64,000 nucleotides of DNA from Atkinsonella hypoxylon (GCA_000729835.1 JFHB01000149.1:1-64000); one strand, 5' to 3'. Shown: positions 25,382 through 38,688, numbered from the stretch's first letter. The notes: generated from the letters alone by a model not told the origin. Numbers and translations are program-made.

Positions 25382-25740
25382 TTAGTGTTTAACTGTTAAA
25401 AGTAGCTAAATAATAGCCTAAAGGGATAGAAAGAGCAGTAGCTATAATAGTATTAATAAATTTATAAGATTTTATAATGTATAAAGGTGTAAGGAAAAGG
25501 TTATATAGTAGAAAGCATAAAAATTCGTAAAAGTAAAGGTAAATTTATAGAAAAAGTAGGTTAAAATAATAGTATATAGATTTATAGGTGTTTTCTTCCT
25601 AACCTTCTATAATTCTATAATATAGGTTAATTTTAATAGTTCTAATAATAATAAATAAGGATATAAGGAAAGAGATACTAAGGGATTTAAACAATCTATT
25701 ATATAATAAAAGAAATTAAGACTTATAAAGAAAAGAGTTA
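25382..25740 (-). other. pol-ORF3 spacer of E'
   Basis: Inverted counterpart of 3191-3550 in E. No gene is seen. Confidence 0.5.
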
Positions 25741-26815
25741 GTAGTAGGCTTCTACTAGCTAATTTAGGGCTTTTTAGTAGGCTATATTACCCTTTTAATA
25801 ATACTAATACTCTTCTTCTTAATTTATAGAGTGTTTCTATAGATATTTATTTATAATTTTAGAAGCGTTAACTTTAAGCTTATCTTTAGTAATTTATTAG
25901 TTGTTTTTAGTAGAGAACCCTTTCTATTGTATAAAGAATTCTAGATGCAGCTTACTTAACCTACTGCAGGAACGCTAGATTTAATAGGTATAAATTCGCT
26001 TAATTTCCTAATAGTCCTCTGTACTAAACCCTTCTATTATAATTAGTAGTAGTAGTTACTCTTTTTAGTTAAAAGGGTCTTTACTTTATTTTAGCTTCTA
26101 AAGGTAAGCTGCTAATACTACTAAGTGTATATATAAATCTAGTAGGAAATCTAGGCAAAACAACAATAGACTTACTTTTGTAAGAACCTTATATAGCTCT
26201 ACTTATTAAGAAGACTATTTCTTTTTTAGCTTTCCTAGAAGTGTATATCCTTAGTGTAATTGTAGATAGACTATATTCTCTACTTTAATGTTAATAGGCT
26301 TATATTAAGCGTTATATTTAATCTTGCTTAAGGCATTTACTATACTAATAGCTGTTTCTGCCTCTTGCTAGTATAGCTTCTAAAGCACAGCTATATTGCT
26401 TATATCTATTCTATTGCTAGAAACGTTATCTAATTAGATTAAATTAACAACAGTAGCTAGTTAGAAACTATATATAAGTTTGTTAGAGGAAATCCCTATA
26501 CTAGCTGCTACTATATTATTAAGTTAGTGCTGTAGTGCTAGAAGTATTACAGTCTATAGTATATCTAGATTTATAACTGTATAGTATTAAACAGCAATAA
26601 TAACTGTTTAATTCTTCTGTTTAGCTGTTCTATTTGTCTATAGGTAGTAAGCTGTAGCTATAAGTAATTTGCTTCTAATTTAGGTAAATATACTTCTCTA
26701 GACGTTAGAAATAAACTTTAGATCTTAGTTACTTACAATCTACTTAGGAAGGCCTTAGTCCAATAAATACAGCATCTATAAGAGTAGTTCTGCCTAAATT
26801 TCTGCTGTATATATT
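25741..26815 (-). pseudogene. pol of E', C-terminal part (integrase end and chromodomain)
   Basis: Inverted match to about 2120-3190 of E. The integrase core end is near 26700-26400 and the chromodomain-like block near 26030-25850. It is separated from the rest of pol by the copia solo LTR 26816-27509, which lies inside the integrase core. Confidence 0.75.
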
Positions 26816-27509
26816 TGTTAAAAATAAGCTACCCTGTATAGCCTATTTTTATGCCTACTAGTTGCTCTATTACGTGACCCTTATTAGGTCTTGTTACGTT
26901 GATTTTTAGTAGAGATATCGTTGTTACTAGATGTAAACATCTAGATTTAACTAAGGCAAAGTTGCCTAACCTATAGTTAACTTTAACTGCGATTTTCTCT
27001 ACAACTAGCAATGGTAGAAATTTAAGAAGTATACTATTCGAAAGCTAAGAATTAGGGCTATTTAATAGTATAATTGTTGGATAGAGTTGCTTATAAGGAT
27101 TGCTTATTATTAGTGGAATTTATTAAATTGTGCACGTAAGCGTCTTGTTTGTATAGCTGTAAGTCGATTTTTTTGTTTTTATATAGTAAATCTTTTTGCA
27201 GAAATTATAAAGTAGCCTACAAGCCCCTTCTAGCGACTATAGCCTACCAATATAGTTAGTAGGTCTATAAGGGACTAGAAAGATTTAAGATCCTACTCTT
27301 ACTAAGTTTGTTACAGCGCTCTTAATATAAAGATACCACTATTACAGTTATCTATTGCCTCTACGTAATCTATACTATACACTACAGCTTAATTTAGGCC
27401 GCTGCTGCTTCCACTACGTAATAATTGCTAGGAGCAATTATAGGTGCTAAATCTAAGAGACTACTACCCTCTTAGATATCTAGTTCTGTAATCCCTATTA
27501 TTTTTAATA
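26816..27509 (+). repeat. solo copia LTR in the integrase of E' (694 bp)
   Basis: TGTTAAAAATAAG...TATTTTTAATA, flanked by ATATT (26811-26815) and ACATT (27510-27514). The one difference is a C/T at a CA site, as expected if one copy of an ACATT TSD was mutated after insertion. The uninterrupted target is at about 2110-2125 of E. Confidence 0.9.
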
Positions 27510-30500
27510 ACATTATATACTTAAGTATAAGAATTATTCGCTTGCTAAATAGGCAATTTACTAGATACAGTAAGTTATAGGAGCTATATTTATCTTTTTG
27601 CTATAGGGTGTTTATTAAGCTAACTTTAGGTATATTAGTGATAAAATCGAGCGAAATTGTATAAAAAGGAGTTAGAACTAACTCTAACGACCTTAATTCC
27701 TCTAGCAGCTTACTGCAGTTAATTGCGTTTTCTTTATAGGTGCAGCAGTAAGCAATATAGGTTTAAATCTACTTATATATCTATAGAAAGTAAACTACCT
27801 ATAATTCTACTGCTATTCTATAGGCACTAAAATAGTTCTAATTGTTATAGACTGTTTTAAGGATAGATTCTACAACCTTTATAGGTATATACAGTTAAAA
27901 TAGGCCTTTTCTATTATAATAGTATAAAAGTCTATTGTCTTATAGAGTTTATCTATATAGCAGAATCCTTAGCCTTTATTGTTAATTTTACTAATTCTAC
28001 TTTTTATAAAAGTCCTTAATACCTTCTATAATTCTACTAAGCTTTAAATTAAAACTATAGCCTTAAATAATTTTCTCTTTTAAACCTTTATTTAATACTG
28101 CTATAGTGCTATATTCTTTAGCGAAAAACACACTTATATTAAGCTTATTAAATTTGCTATTATAAGCCTTCTCTTAGTATAAAACTATAACTAGCAACCT
28201 AGAGAGTGCATTTAGCACTATATTTAGCACTTCTAGTATATAGAAGACTCTTAGGTTAAATTACAATAGATAATTAGCTACTTTAGCTAATTTTAGGTTA
28301 GCTTTATCTAGATCTATTGTAGTAAGTAAGGTATATTTAATAATCCCTTTTGCTAATAAGTAGTCTATAATAATATTAATAGTATAGTAGTTAAATTAAA
28401 CTATTTTCTATAGCCTTTAAATACTTTATATAATTGTAGCTACCTCTACCTTAGTTAATCTATAATGTTTCTTTAGGTTAAAAGTATATTTTAAGAGAAA
28501 AAGAATTAGCTATAGCTAGTTGCTTTTAATGTCTTTATTAAGTATACTATAACTATTCTATTTACCTATAAGCTAGAAGATAAAGAGCCTAAATTCTTCC
28601 TTATAAGTATTAACTTTAAAGAATAAATACTTACTAGAGTTATAGTACTATAGAATAGTGTTTTTATTAAGGTATACTTTTACCTCTTAAAATACCTTTT
28701 CTTTTTTAGGTTTTAGTAAAAATATTACTTTTTAGGCTTTCTTTTAGTGTATTAGTTTAAGTAAACTATTAGCTAAGCCTTTCTTATAAAGCTTTTACAG
28801 TAAGGTAGTCTTTTATTTCTATAGTAAGTAAATTTATATATTAAACTATAGAATACTTTTCTATAAAAAGCTAGCTATATTAATAAAGGTCTTTAGATTT
28901 ATAAGATCTACTAAAAACTTAAGTTTTTAAAAAGCTTTTAGCCTATTATTTATATTAGTAATTCTATTACTATTAATAATAAAACCTAATAGCTAAATAG
29001 CTAAGTAGCCTATAAATAACTTCTTTATAGCTATTATTAACTTATTTTTCTCTAGGATTAATAAAACTATATTAAGGTATATAAGGTAGTTCTTAGTAGA
29101 GTTAAAGAATACAATAATGTTATTAATATAGATTTATATAAAATATTAATGCTTTTAAAATAATTAGTCTATATACTATTAAGTAAAAGCTAATATATTC
29201 TTAAAGCCTATAAGCGCTATATTTAATGCTTTTAATCCTTATTTTAATATTACTACTATATAAGATTAATGTTTTTATCTTATAGAAAGCTAGTAGAAAA
29301 ACCCTAATATATTAAAGAGTAAAAATATCTTCTTACTATATATATTTACTATAATATTTAATTAATCTAGTAAAGAGTATATATTTAGCATTACTACACT
29401 ATTAAGTAGCCTTATATTAACTATAACTTATTCTTTCCTTTCTATTAAGGTTTTAATTTACACTATAAAGGCTAAGTAGGCTATAGCTGCTAAGTTATCT
29501 AAATATAATATCTTTCTACTTAAATATAGCTTATTGTAAACCTTATTTAGTTTAGCTTTATCTTTAGCTTCTAGTAGGTAGATTTAGATAGGTTTTAGCT
29601 GCTTCTGCTATCTATCTACTAGATTTACTCTTATATACTAGTCTTTAGGCATAGAAATAATACTTCTATTATAATAAATATTGTATTTATCTATTAAGTT
29701 AATAAGCTTAGTTATAACGTTTAGGTTTAAGCTTTTTACCTTAACCTTATATTTATTGTAGATATATAATATATCCTTAAAATAAGAGATTCTATATATA
29801 GAGATACTATTATTAACTTTCTTAGGGTTAAATTTACTACTATTACCTTCTTTCTATAACTTATAATCTTCTATAGGCAATAAACTATTATTAGGTGCAA
29901 TATTCTTAGAAAAATATATATATAAATTAAATAGGTTTATAATTATATAGTTAGCTTTAAGCTCTTTATTATACTAAAGATAAGCAACCTTTTAATTTTT
30001 TTAGATTATAATAAATTTATCTAAATAGTTATAGGCTACTATTTATTCCTAGTTAGTTATACTAAGCAATATATCTAGTATAAAGTTAGATTTTAAGTAT
30101 ATATAGTAGGCAGTAGCCTTCTTATTAGCTAGTACCTTCTTCTATTTAACTAGAATATACTTCTACGATTTTAGCGGAATTATTATAGCTTATACTGCTG
30201 TTATATTCTAATATAAAATCTTTAAAATTAGCTAGAAGATACCTATTTCTATAACTATATTATAAATAGACCTAATAGTAGCCTTAAGGCAAATAAAATT
30301 AATTTTAACACTATAATTATAGAGAAAGGTTAAACCTAGAAGAAGCTTTAGTTCTAAGTTACTTATTACATTAGCTATAACTATAAAATAGCTAGTTATA
30401 GGTATACTATATATAGATCTAGGGATATAGAAGTTAAATATAGCTGTCTTAGAGATATAGAAGAATAATTACACTTTAGTAACTAGTTTTAGCTCTATTT

Positions 30501-30720
30501 TTACCTATTTTATATTTTAACTAAACTAAGTTAACTATACTTTATTAATTAGCACTAAAGAGGTTTTAGTATTTAGGTAGATTTAATATAATAGTTTCTT
30601 ATTATAGAATTAAATAGGAATCTTTAGGAAGGAATTTAACTTTAAAATGTTAGATTTAATAAGCTATAGCTTTATAACTACTTTAACTACTTACTCTATT
30701 TAGATTCTTTATAAATTCTT
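27510..30720 (-). pseudogene. pol of E', N-terminal part (protease, RT, RNase H, integrase start)
   Basis: On the minus strand the protease motif is near 30582-30545 (YLNTKTSLVLIN, where families have D-T-G-T-S or D-T-G-A-S). The RT active site YINNIIVF is near 29131-29110 (both Asp lost), followed by RNase H and the integrase N-terminal part. It aligns with E from about 29633 (E position 1) downward, so it supplies the part of family E that lies outside the window in copy E. Confidence 0.8.
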
Positions 30721-33138
30721 TTAGTTTACTTTTATTTAAACCTTTTTCTTTTGCTTTTCTTTACTTTTAGTAAAATAGGTTTTAATAAAGTTAAATTCTA
30801 AGCTAGTTAGTAGTTCTTTAGTATTAACTATTTCTTCTTCTTCTATTAGCTAGTATTTATAGCTTTTAAGGTACTTTTTATAGTCTTTTTAGTTAGATTT
30901 ATCTTTAAATATTATTATATAGATATATTTTTTATTATTCTATAGTAAGCTCTATTATTAAAAACGTTAAAGCTACTAAAAATACTATAGCTTTAGCTAA
31001 TAATTCTAGCTAGCCTCTAAATCCTAGTTCTACTAAAGCTAAGGCTACTACTCTTTTAGTAGCTAATTTCTCTAGTTTTATAGTAGGTACTAAGGATAAT
31101 TATTCTAGTAATTTTTATAGAATAGAGGTTAGAACTAAAATTAACTATTACTTTTATTCTAGTTTACTTAGTTACTTTAAGCTACTTTATTGTTTTTAAA
31201 GTTCTTACTATTAAATTTACTTTAAGTATAGTAAGTATTAATACCTTCCTTATAGTTTTCTAATTTTTATTATTTTTCTAAATCTTTAAGGCATTTTTAT
31301 AGATCCTTAACCTTATTATTTACTATAGTAATATATATAGATCTTAAGTCTTTTACTGTTAAAATTAAGTATAGCTATTATAATCTTAAGTATAGCTTAT
31401 AATAGAGTCTTAAAAGAAGCTAAAGATTAGTAGTTTTACTATTTATATAGGTATATTAGAATACTCTAGAGGTAAATTCCCTAAATAATTTTTCTTTAAT
31501 TATATTTTACTCTATAAACTTAACTAAATCTAGCTATATTATTGCATTCTAGATCTATATACTAAATTCTTTATAGATAGTAGTATAAATAGAGTTTAAA
31601 CTACTAAAAATAGCTGTTTTTTTATAGTAACCTAGATACTGCTTATACTATATTAATATATTCTCTTTAAAGAGAGTTTAAAGCTTAATGTAAATAGCTT
31701 CTTAGGTATTAATTGCACTATAGCTATAGTAGTCTTTAATAGCTTAGATCTATAGCTCTATATTGTAGAAAATAGTATGCTTTTCTTTATATAAAATTAG
31801 CTTATAGATATTTCTATTGTTAAAGGGTTTAAAGTAACTAATATTAGTAATTTTCTATATAGAATCTATTTATTCCTTAGGGGTTTAGAACTATATATTA
31901 CTTTAGTTATTCTGTTCTTAATGTAGATTTAGCCTTTTATTTACTAAATTTAGCTAGAGATTGTTGTTTATAATATAGTGTAGTGCCTATTAATTTATAT
32001 ACTAATATTTAAAGTTACTAAATACTTAATTCTAGTCTTTTTTAGTATCTTAGCTCTTCTTAGCTTTACTATTATAGTATTACTCTAATAGATTCTTTAG
32101 AAATTATAGTAGCTTCTATTCTTTTAAAAAAGTACTAAAGTGTTTAAGGTATCTCTATATTATATAGTTTTCTTTACCTAGAGGTTGCTTTTAACCTTAC
32201 TTCTAGTTTTAGTTGTTTTTTAGGGGTAAGTAAGAATTAAAAGCCCTTTATCTATAATTCTTAAGCTAAAAGCCTTATTAGGTATAATATTATTTATTGT
32301 ATTTATCTTAAGGCTTAAGTATAGTCTCTATCTTTTAGGCTAAGTATTATTACTCTATCTAAAGAGTAGCAATTTTATTATTTAATTTTCTCTATAATCT
32401 ACTAATTTTATTAATTAATTCTTCCCTAATTCTACTAATTTACTTACTAATTTCTATAGAAAAACCTATAAGCTATTCTAGTAAGAGGTTCTCTTTTTTA
32501 AGTAGTTTTACTGCTTTTTTTACTTTATACTTTAGCTTAAGGGTATAAAATCTTTAGTAAGCCTATAAAAGTAGTAAGATTTTAGCTAGTTCTTTAATTA
32601 GTAAGTTCTTTTTAGTAGTTTAAGGCGTATTTAATTAATCTAGGTTGTTAGTAAGTAGTATAAATCTAGATCTCTATACTTACTTTCCTTTAATATTCTA
32701 GGTAGAACTAGTACTAGCTTTATAGATAGTATCTTTTAAGCTATTAGATCTAGATAATCTAGCTTTAGCTTTTCCTTCTAGTATTACTATTAGTAAATCT
32801 ATAAGGAGTTTAGTAGATTTAGCCTTATTAATAATTCTATTAATCTATCTCTATACTTACTATACTATAGAAGCATTAATAATATTCTAGTAAGAAAGTA
32901 GTTTTACTAGCTTAAGTTAGTTATATAATTTAAGCTATTTATTAATAAATTTATAGTAAGTAAAATAAAGTAGTAGGCTTCTTTTCTCCTAAGGTATAAG
33001 ATCTCTTTTTTAAATCTAGAAATCTAGATTTTAGCGGTAAAATTTATAGAATTAATATATAGTTTTAAGTTCTTTATTAGTAAAAGGAATATAATTCCTT
33101 CTACTAAGCTTCTTCTAAAGTTACTCTATCTTAAACAT
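30721..33138 (-). pseudogene. gag of E'
   Basis: An ATG at 33138 (complement of 33136-33138) opens a Lys/Leu/Gln-rich frame beginning MFKIE, 62 bp from the 5' LTR. A probable coiled coil lies near 32550-32350 (VKLLKKENLLLEQLIGF, then IREELINKISRLQRKLNNKI). Capsid and nucleocapsid borders could not be placed. Stops are TAA/TAG. Gag ends somewhere between 31000 and 30700. Confidence 0.6.
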
Positions 33139-33200
33139 TATAATTTTAGCTTTTTAAGCTTAAGGAGAGTTAGCAACAATTAGAAGCAATTACTACTACT

Positions 33201-33443
33201 TATTACAGTAAAATCTAACGTAGGTTTATTAGAAGTAACAATAGGTTGTTAGATTTAATAGGTTATACAATAAATTATAAGAGGAGTTATAAGAGCTTCT
33301 GTAAGGAGCATTTAGAAATAGTGTTCTAGTAAATAATTGTTAATTGTTCAATCTAACTACTTAAGTGTTGCTTCTAACTACTTATACATAATTGCGGTTA
33401 TATGCACTAGTGACCTATAGGTCTATAGGATTATCCTGTAACA
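33201..33443 (-). repeat. 5' LTR of E' (243 bp)
   Basis: Plus strand TATTACAGTAAAATC...ATCCTGTAACA. Compared with 5895-6137 inverted, nearly every GG and TG has become AA, AG or TA. The TSD ATAGT follows at 33444-33448. Confidence 0.9.
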
Positions 33444-34471
33444 ATAGTGTAAACAGTAGTAGAGGTTAAATAGTAGTTCTATAATAGCTACTAAAGAAGC
33501 GCCTTAATTGCTTCTTTAGTTTACTTATAGGTAGATATTAACAGCTAGGTTTTTCTAGTAGTAGCCTATATAATCCTAGGCTTAACCTAAGATTATATCT
33601 TTAGGAGTCTATAGTTAGCCTATAATAGAATTATTCTTAACGCTATAAGCTAGAGCTTATTAGTAGGTAAAGCTAAGAGCTTTATAATCTAAGCAGTAGG
33701 AGCTTAGGGCATTAAAGACCTAATAAAACTAATATTAGCAGTAGTTTATAGTGCCTTAATAAAATAGAGTAAGAGCTAGGAGGTTGCTATACGTTTTATT
33801 ACTATAAGCCTTTAGGAAATTACCTCTATATTATTATTGTAAATATCCCTAGAAGGCCTTAATCTACTAATACTACTACTTAAATTAAAGAACTTTTGTA
33901 ATCTTTTTAAAGAAAAGAAGGCCTAAGGCCTTCTACTATATAAAGAGGGGCTAGATTACTATATTAAGCTAAAATAGTAGCTAAATAGCTCCTTAATGTT
34001 ACTGCTGTAAGCTTTACTATATAATATACTATAGAACTATTTATTAGAAATTAAGAGATAAGTAATAAACCTAATAGATAAAGAATAGATTTAAGCTAGC
34101 TTCTTTTTAGCAGTAGTACTTATTCTTTTAGCTAAAAAGCTAAGTAGAGAATAGTAATTCTATATTAATTATTAAGCCCTTAATAAGATTATAGAATAGA
34201 ACTATTACCTACTTCCCTTAATAAAGAAGACGCTTAAGTTATTATTAAAGGTATATTAGTTTATTAAACTAAATATACAGTTAGCCTTCTATAGAATCTA
34301 GATAGTAAATAGTAAGAAGTACCTTACAGCGTTTTACACTTAGTTTAGCCTCTTTAAATAGCTAGTTTACCCCTTTAGGTTAATAAGAGCTTTAGCTATA
34401 TTCTAATAATATATTAATAGTGCGCTAGAAGAGGCCCTTAGAGATTATATAACTGCTTATCTAAATAACAT
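33444..34471 (+). mobile_element. gypsy G, part 2
   Basis: A continuation of 9309-11051 after the E' insertion. It ends at AACAT (34467-34471), the left TSD copy of copia B. Confidence 0.85.
33449..34471 (+). pseudogene. pol of gypsy G: protease region and first half of RT
   Basis: The RT blocks are clear at 34255-34471: FIKLNIQLAFYRIQI, KKYLTAFYTQFSLFKQLVYP, FQQYINSALEEAL, DYITAYLNN. The last motif is the YLDD catalytic box with both Asp codons changed to Asn. Copia B is inserted inside this box: the reading resumes at 41863 with the codons for ILIYT. The upstream 800 bp should contain the protease, but I could not place its D-T-G. Confidence 0.8.
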
Positions 34472-35169
34472 TGTTAAAAATAAGCTACCCTATATAGCCT
34501 ATTTTTATGCCTACTAGTTGCTCTATTACGTAACCCTTATTAGGTCTTGTTACGTTGATTTTTGGTAGAGATATCGCTGTTACTAGATGCAAAACATCTA
34601 GAATCGACTAAGGCAAAGTTGCCTAACCTATATTTAACTTTAACTGCGATTTTCTCTACAACTAGTAATAGTAGAAATTTAAGAAGTATACTATTTAAAA
34701 GCTAAGAATTAGGGCTATTTAATAGTATAATTGTTAGATAGAGTTGCTTATAAGGGTTGCTTATTATTAGTGGAATTTGTTAAATTGTACATATAGGCGT
34801 CTCGTTTGTATAGCTGTAAGTTGATTTTTTTGTTTTTATATAGTAAATCTTTTTGCGGAAATTATAAAGTAGCCTATAAGCCCCTTCTAGCAACTACAGC
34901 CCGCCAATATAGTTAGAGAGTCTATAAAGGACTGGAAAGATTTAAGATCCTACCCTTACTAACTTATTTATTACAGCGCTCTCAATATAAGATACCACTA
35001 TTATTATAGTTATCTACTGCCTCTAAGTGATCTATACTATACACTACAGCTTAATTTAGGCTGCTGCTGCTTCTACTACGTAATAATTGCTAGAAGCAAT
35101 TACAGGTGCTAAATATAAGAGACCACTACCCTCTTCTATCTAGTTCTGTAATCCCTATTATTTTCAATA
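34472..35169 (+). repeat. 5' LTR of copia B (698 bp)
   Basis: TGTTAAAAATAAG...ATTATTTTCAATA. It keeps the TTTTCA of the original end. The primer site follows directly. Confidence 0.9.
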
Positions 35170-35186
35170 GGTTATAAGCCCGGAAG
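35170..35186 (+). other. primer binding site for initiator tRNA-Met (anticodon-arm type)
   Basis: GGTTATAAGCCCGGAAG directly follows the LTR. GGTTATGAGCCC is the complement of the anticodon arm of eukaryotic initiator tRNA-Met, around CAU. One G in a TG word has become A here. Drosophila copia and yeast Ty5 also use an internal tRNA-iMet fragment. The same site is at 46191 (A) and inverted at 61780-61796 (D). Confidence 0.75.
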
Positions 35187-36102
35187 ACCTATCTGCAAGC
35201 TGTTAGCCCGCTGAAATCTACTATTGTGTACTGTATTACCCACTAGAAGCTATATTAAGACCTGCGCTAGCAGCTATTGCTGCTATTAGTAGCTTGCTAG
35301 AAGCTATTAATACCTACTATACACACATCGCTAGCCACTATACTAGTGTTTTTATTCTGCCCACCCTGTGCCTCCTGCACTCTATACACCCTATATATAC
35401 ACACTTTTAAAGCTATTCTTAATAGCTAGGTTCTATCGTTGCGCAACATCAAAATATATACATCTATATACATTATATTCGCACTGCGAATTGTTTTATT
35501 AGGCACTGCCTAATTAATTATTTCTATTAAGAAATAAGCTTAGCGCTGCACTGCATCGCTTGTTGTTGTTGTTATATTGTGCACCCTGTGCACCTCTGTT
35601 AGTAGCTATACTACAATTTGTAGTGTATACCTAACAGCTCTTGTTGCTGTTAGATATTCCTGTGTTTTCGGTTGCAGAATTAATTTATGTAATAATCCCA
35701 CTAGTTAGGATTTTAAAGTAGGAATTAGCTAGATATCCCTAAATTAGCTGTGCCTAGGTGTCCACTAATTTATTAGAACCTAATTGGAGAAGAATCTCCT
35801 GAATTTTTTGGCTAAAAATAGCTAGCACCTGTGTTTTATGCCCCTCGCGACCGCTTGTTAATCTAGTCTGCTATACAAATTGTATGCGCATATAGATCGC
35901 AATATAACGCAGCCTTTAGAGCCCGTTATACCTATTACGAAAGAAATTGGAGAAAAATCTCAGTATAATTTCTAAAGATATAGGGCACTTCTAGCCTATT
36001 TTTAGTAAGAATTATTACTGTTATTTACTACTATTTCCACTGTAATTTAGGCTATAATTAGCTATAAAGAGCGTTAAATTAGCTATATTTTAAACCCTTA
36101 AA
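35187..36102 (+). other. long structured leader of copia B
   Basis: More than 900 bp without a recognisable gene. It is dense in short perfect inverted repeats: CTAACAGC / GCTGTTAG at 35631-35653, CTACAA / TTGTAG near 35611-35623, GTTGCGCAAC near 35440. It is conserved in A (46208-47104) and D (60846-61779) and less AT-rich than the rest. A packaging, dimerisation or translation-control RNA is possible. Confidence 0.6.
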
Positions 36103-38688
36103 ATAGCACTAAAAGGAATAGGCAAGGGAAAGAGCATAAGCCCTAAATAGGGTAGTGGTTCTAGTACACTAGCTACAGCTGCTGCTACTAGCTTTCCTGG
36201 TCCAGCAAGGTCCCCCCCTTAGCTAGTAGATTCCTCTTCTAATAAAGAAGATTATACAGCTAAGAAGGCTCTAAAAGAAGCTAGATTAGCTTCTGAAAGA
36301 GTAGTGTAAGTCTATAATGTTTAAGCTGATCTAAAAGCTTAAATGGATAAGCAACAAGAGACCCTAAATAGATTTATTAGGTATAGTGAAGCAAAATAAA
36401 GCTAAAATGAAGGTAATATAGCTAATTTACTAAGTAAATTAGATACTATAATTACATCTATAGGTAATCTCTCTATAGAGTCTCCTAAAGTAGATCCTAT
36501 TACTTCTAAGACTTCTAAAGTCTCTTTTGAAGTCCCTAAACCTTCTAGTTCCTCTAATAGTGCTACTTTTCTGCCTACTTTTAATGAAGGCACTATAAAA
36601 GAGTTAAATAAGAAGGTCCACTCTATTCTAGAGGCTGCTAAGCTAAAAGGCCCTAAAAATTTTGAACAGTAGAAGCAAGCTTTAACTATTTAATTTAGGG
36701 CACTAGGATTCCCTTAATTTATTAATAATCCTAGTATAGCTAGTACTTTAGTAGATTTAGAATAAGCTATTATCCTTATAATTATAAGAGATAGTTGCTA
36801 ATCTGGACCTTAAGCTGCTATAAGCTGGCATAAGTCCCCTGTAGATGCCTATAACGTTCTAGTTAGGTAATATTTATAGAGTGCTGAAATACAATGTAGT
36901 ACGCTATATACTAGTTATTACAACTTATTGTTTTCGAACTATAAGGGATCTTTAGAGGCCTTTAATGCTAAATTTAATAATTTACTAGCTAGATTACAGC
37001 TCTATAGTGTAGCTATTAATTCTATTAACTAGGTAAATTATTATATTAATGCTTTAAAGAAGACCTTCCCTAGCTAGGCTAAAAGGCAGCGATATTCTAT
37101 TAGAGCTACTAGAGCACAAGGTCTATCTGTAAAAATGCTGAATTTACAGTTCCTTATAGCTAACTTATTAGAAGAATAAAGAGATAAAAGCTCCTCTATA
37201 TCTAAGGCTCTTAGTTATAAAGCTTCTAATTCTAATAGTTCTAATAATAATAAAGCTAACTAAGGAAAGAATCCTTCTAATTAGAAGAAGAATTCCGATT
37301 CTAATTCTAACGATTCTAATGCCTCTAAAGATATAGATAAAGCCTCTAAGAATAAGAAGAAGTAGAAGGGCTAAAGAAGAAGTAACAAAAACTCTAGGAA
37401 TAAGGATAGAGAAGCTGCTTTTGCTATAGGTTGTTATAACCTATCTACTAGCAACTAAGATACTATAGATTTTAATAGTAAATCTAGCAGTTCTAGTAGT
37501 AATAATTCTTACGATTTAGATACAGAATCCACTACTAGTGATACTAGTACTACTAGTAATAATACCCCTTCTTTTAACTATTCTAATAGAATAATTAAAA
37601 ACTCCTTACTATACAATACAGGTTCTACCTGTTATATAGTTAACAATAAGGCATTTTTTAGGACTTTTAAGCCTATAAAAAAGGGTAAAACCGCGCCTAT
37701 TGCTACTGGAGGAGGTTCTATTTATCCTAAAGGACAGGGAACTGCTGTATTCTAGGTACTAGTTAGTATAAATCCAGCTAAATACAGGCCTTTAGCTCTA
37801 AAGGATGCTCTATATTGCCTAGGTTTAGATACCAACCTAATTAGTAGTCTAAAGCACTATTTAATAGGGGGCACTCTCCTTAGAAATCAGCTATTTCTAG
37901 CTAATAGAAGCTGCTGTAGGCTTCTAAATCCCAAAAAGTATAGTTTCTTCTTACAGCTTAAGGGGCAAGAGACCCCTAGAGTGTGTAAAAACCACGCTAA
38001 TCTCTCTTATATAGGATTTCTAGCTAGCAATAGTTATAATAGCGGTTATAATGCTAGTTATCCTATAGAGGTTTAAATCCCTTAACAGCCTAGTTTTAAT
38101 CTAGAGGAATATAGCTAAATTGAGGAATTATCTAATTTTAAAGAAGAAGATAATACCAATAACGATGCTATAGAGCCATTAGCCCTAGTTCCTAAACGGG
38201 CTCCTAGTTAGATTCCTTCTAATAATAGGGATTTAGAAGGTCTAAATCCTAAGTTGCTGGATATTGGAGGAAATGGCCGTCTAGATCCCTTAAACGAGGC
38301 CTATAGTTCTTAAGAGATCTGGCAAGATAGGGAGCAACAGGAAGCTAGCTCTAATAATAATTCTAGTAGTATAAATCCTACTGCTTCTTCTTCCTATAAG
38401 AAGCTCCTAGAATTAGCTGCTACTTAGCACGTTAGATTAGGGCATATAGGACTCCCTTTACTAAAGAAGACTGCTTCTATTACTAAAGGTATTCCTGATT
38501 TTACAAAAATCAAGGAAAAGGATTTTAACTGCCTAGCTTGCAACCAAGCTAAAGCTGTTAGAAGACCTAGCAAGCATGCTATTCCTGACCCCCCTAGATG
38601 TTTAGATATTATAGAGGGAGATACCGTTAAAATAGAGCCTATACTGCACAATAAGAGGCCTCTAGTTCTTTTTCTAATTAATAGAAAA
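36103..38688 (+). pseudogene. copia B polyprotein, first part: gag, protease, GAG-pre-integrase
   Basis: The frame opens at 36103, where the start codon reads ATA before GCACTAAAAGG. A Lys/Ser-rich gag runs to about 37200, followed by a Ser/Asn-rich nucleocapsid-like stretch without a clear CCHC box. The protease motif is at about 37612-37626 (LLYNTGSTCYIV, family D-T-G-S). The GAG-pre-integrase domain is at 38427-38640 (HVRLGHIGL, then CLACNQAKAVRR with a paired Cys motif). About twenty Gln codons are TAA/TAG. The G-family LTR interrupts at 38689. Skipping LTR and TSD (329 bp) keeps exactly the same frame into the integrase. Confidence 0.85.

Larger units (their letters stand above)
11052..33443 (-). 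mobile_element. gypsy element E' (family E), complete but carrying two nested insertions
   Basis: Both ends are 243-bp LTRs, and the flanks are identical 5-bp TSDs, ATAGT (11047-11051 and 33444-33448). Removing element C (12345-24082 plus a 6-bp TSD) and the copia solo LTR (26816-27509 plus a 5-bp TSD) leaves about 9.9 kb. The order on the minus strand is 5' LTR, gag, protease, RT, RNase H, integrase, chromodomain, ORF3, 3' LTR. The host sequence on both sides is gypsy G, which reads straight through once E' is removed. Confidence 0.92.

Noticed and set aside
35170..35186. Possible tRNA gene fragment (GGTTATAAGCCC)
   Set aside because: No acceptor, D or T arm surrounds it. Its position right after the LTR marks it as a primer site.
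38424..38651. Minus-strand open frame of 75 aa
   Set aside because: It is the antisense of the GAG-pre-integrase domain of copia B, which reads clearly on the plus strand.
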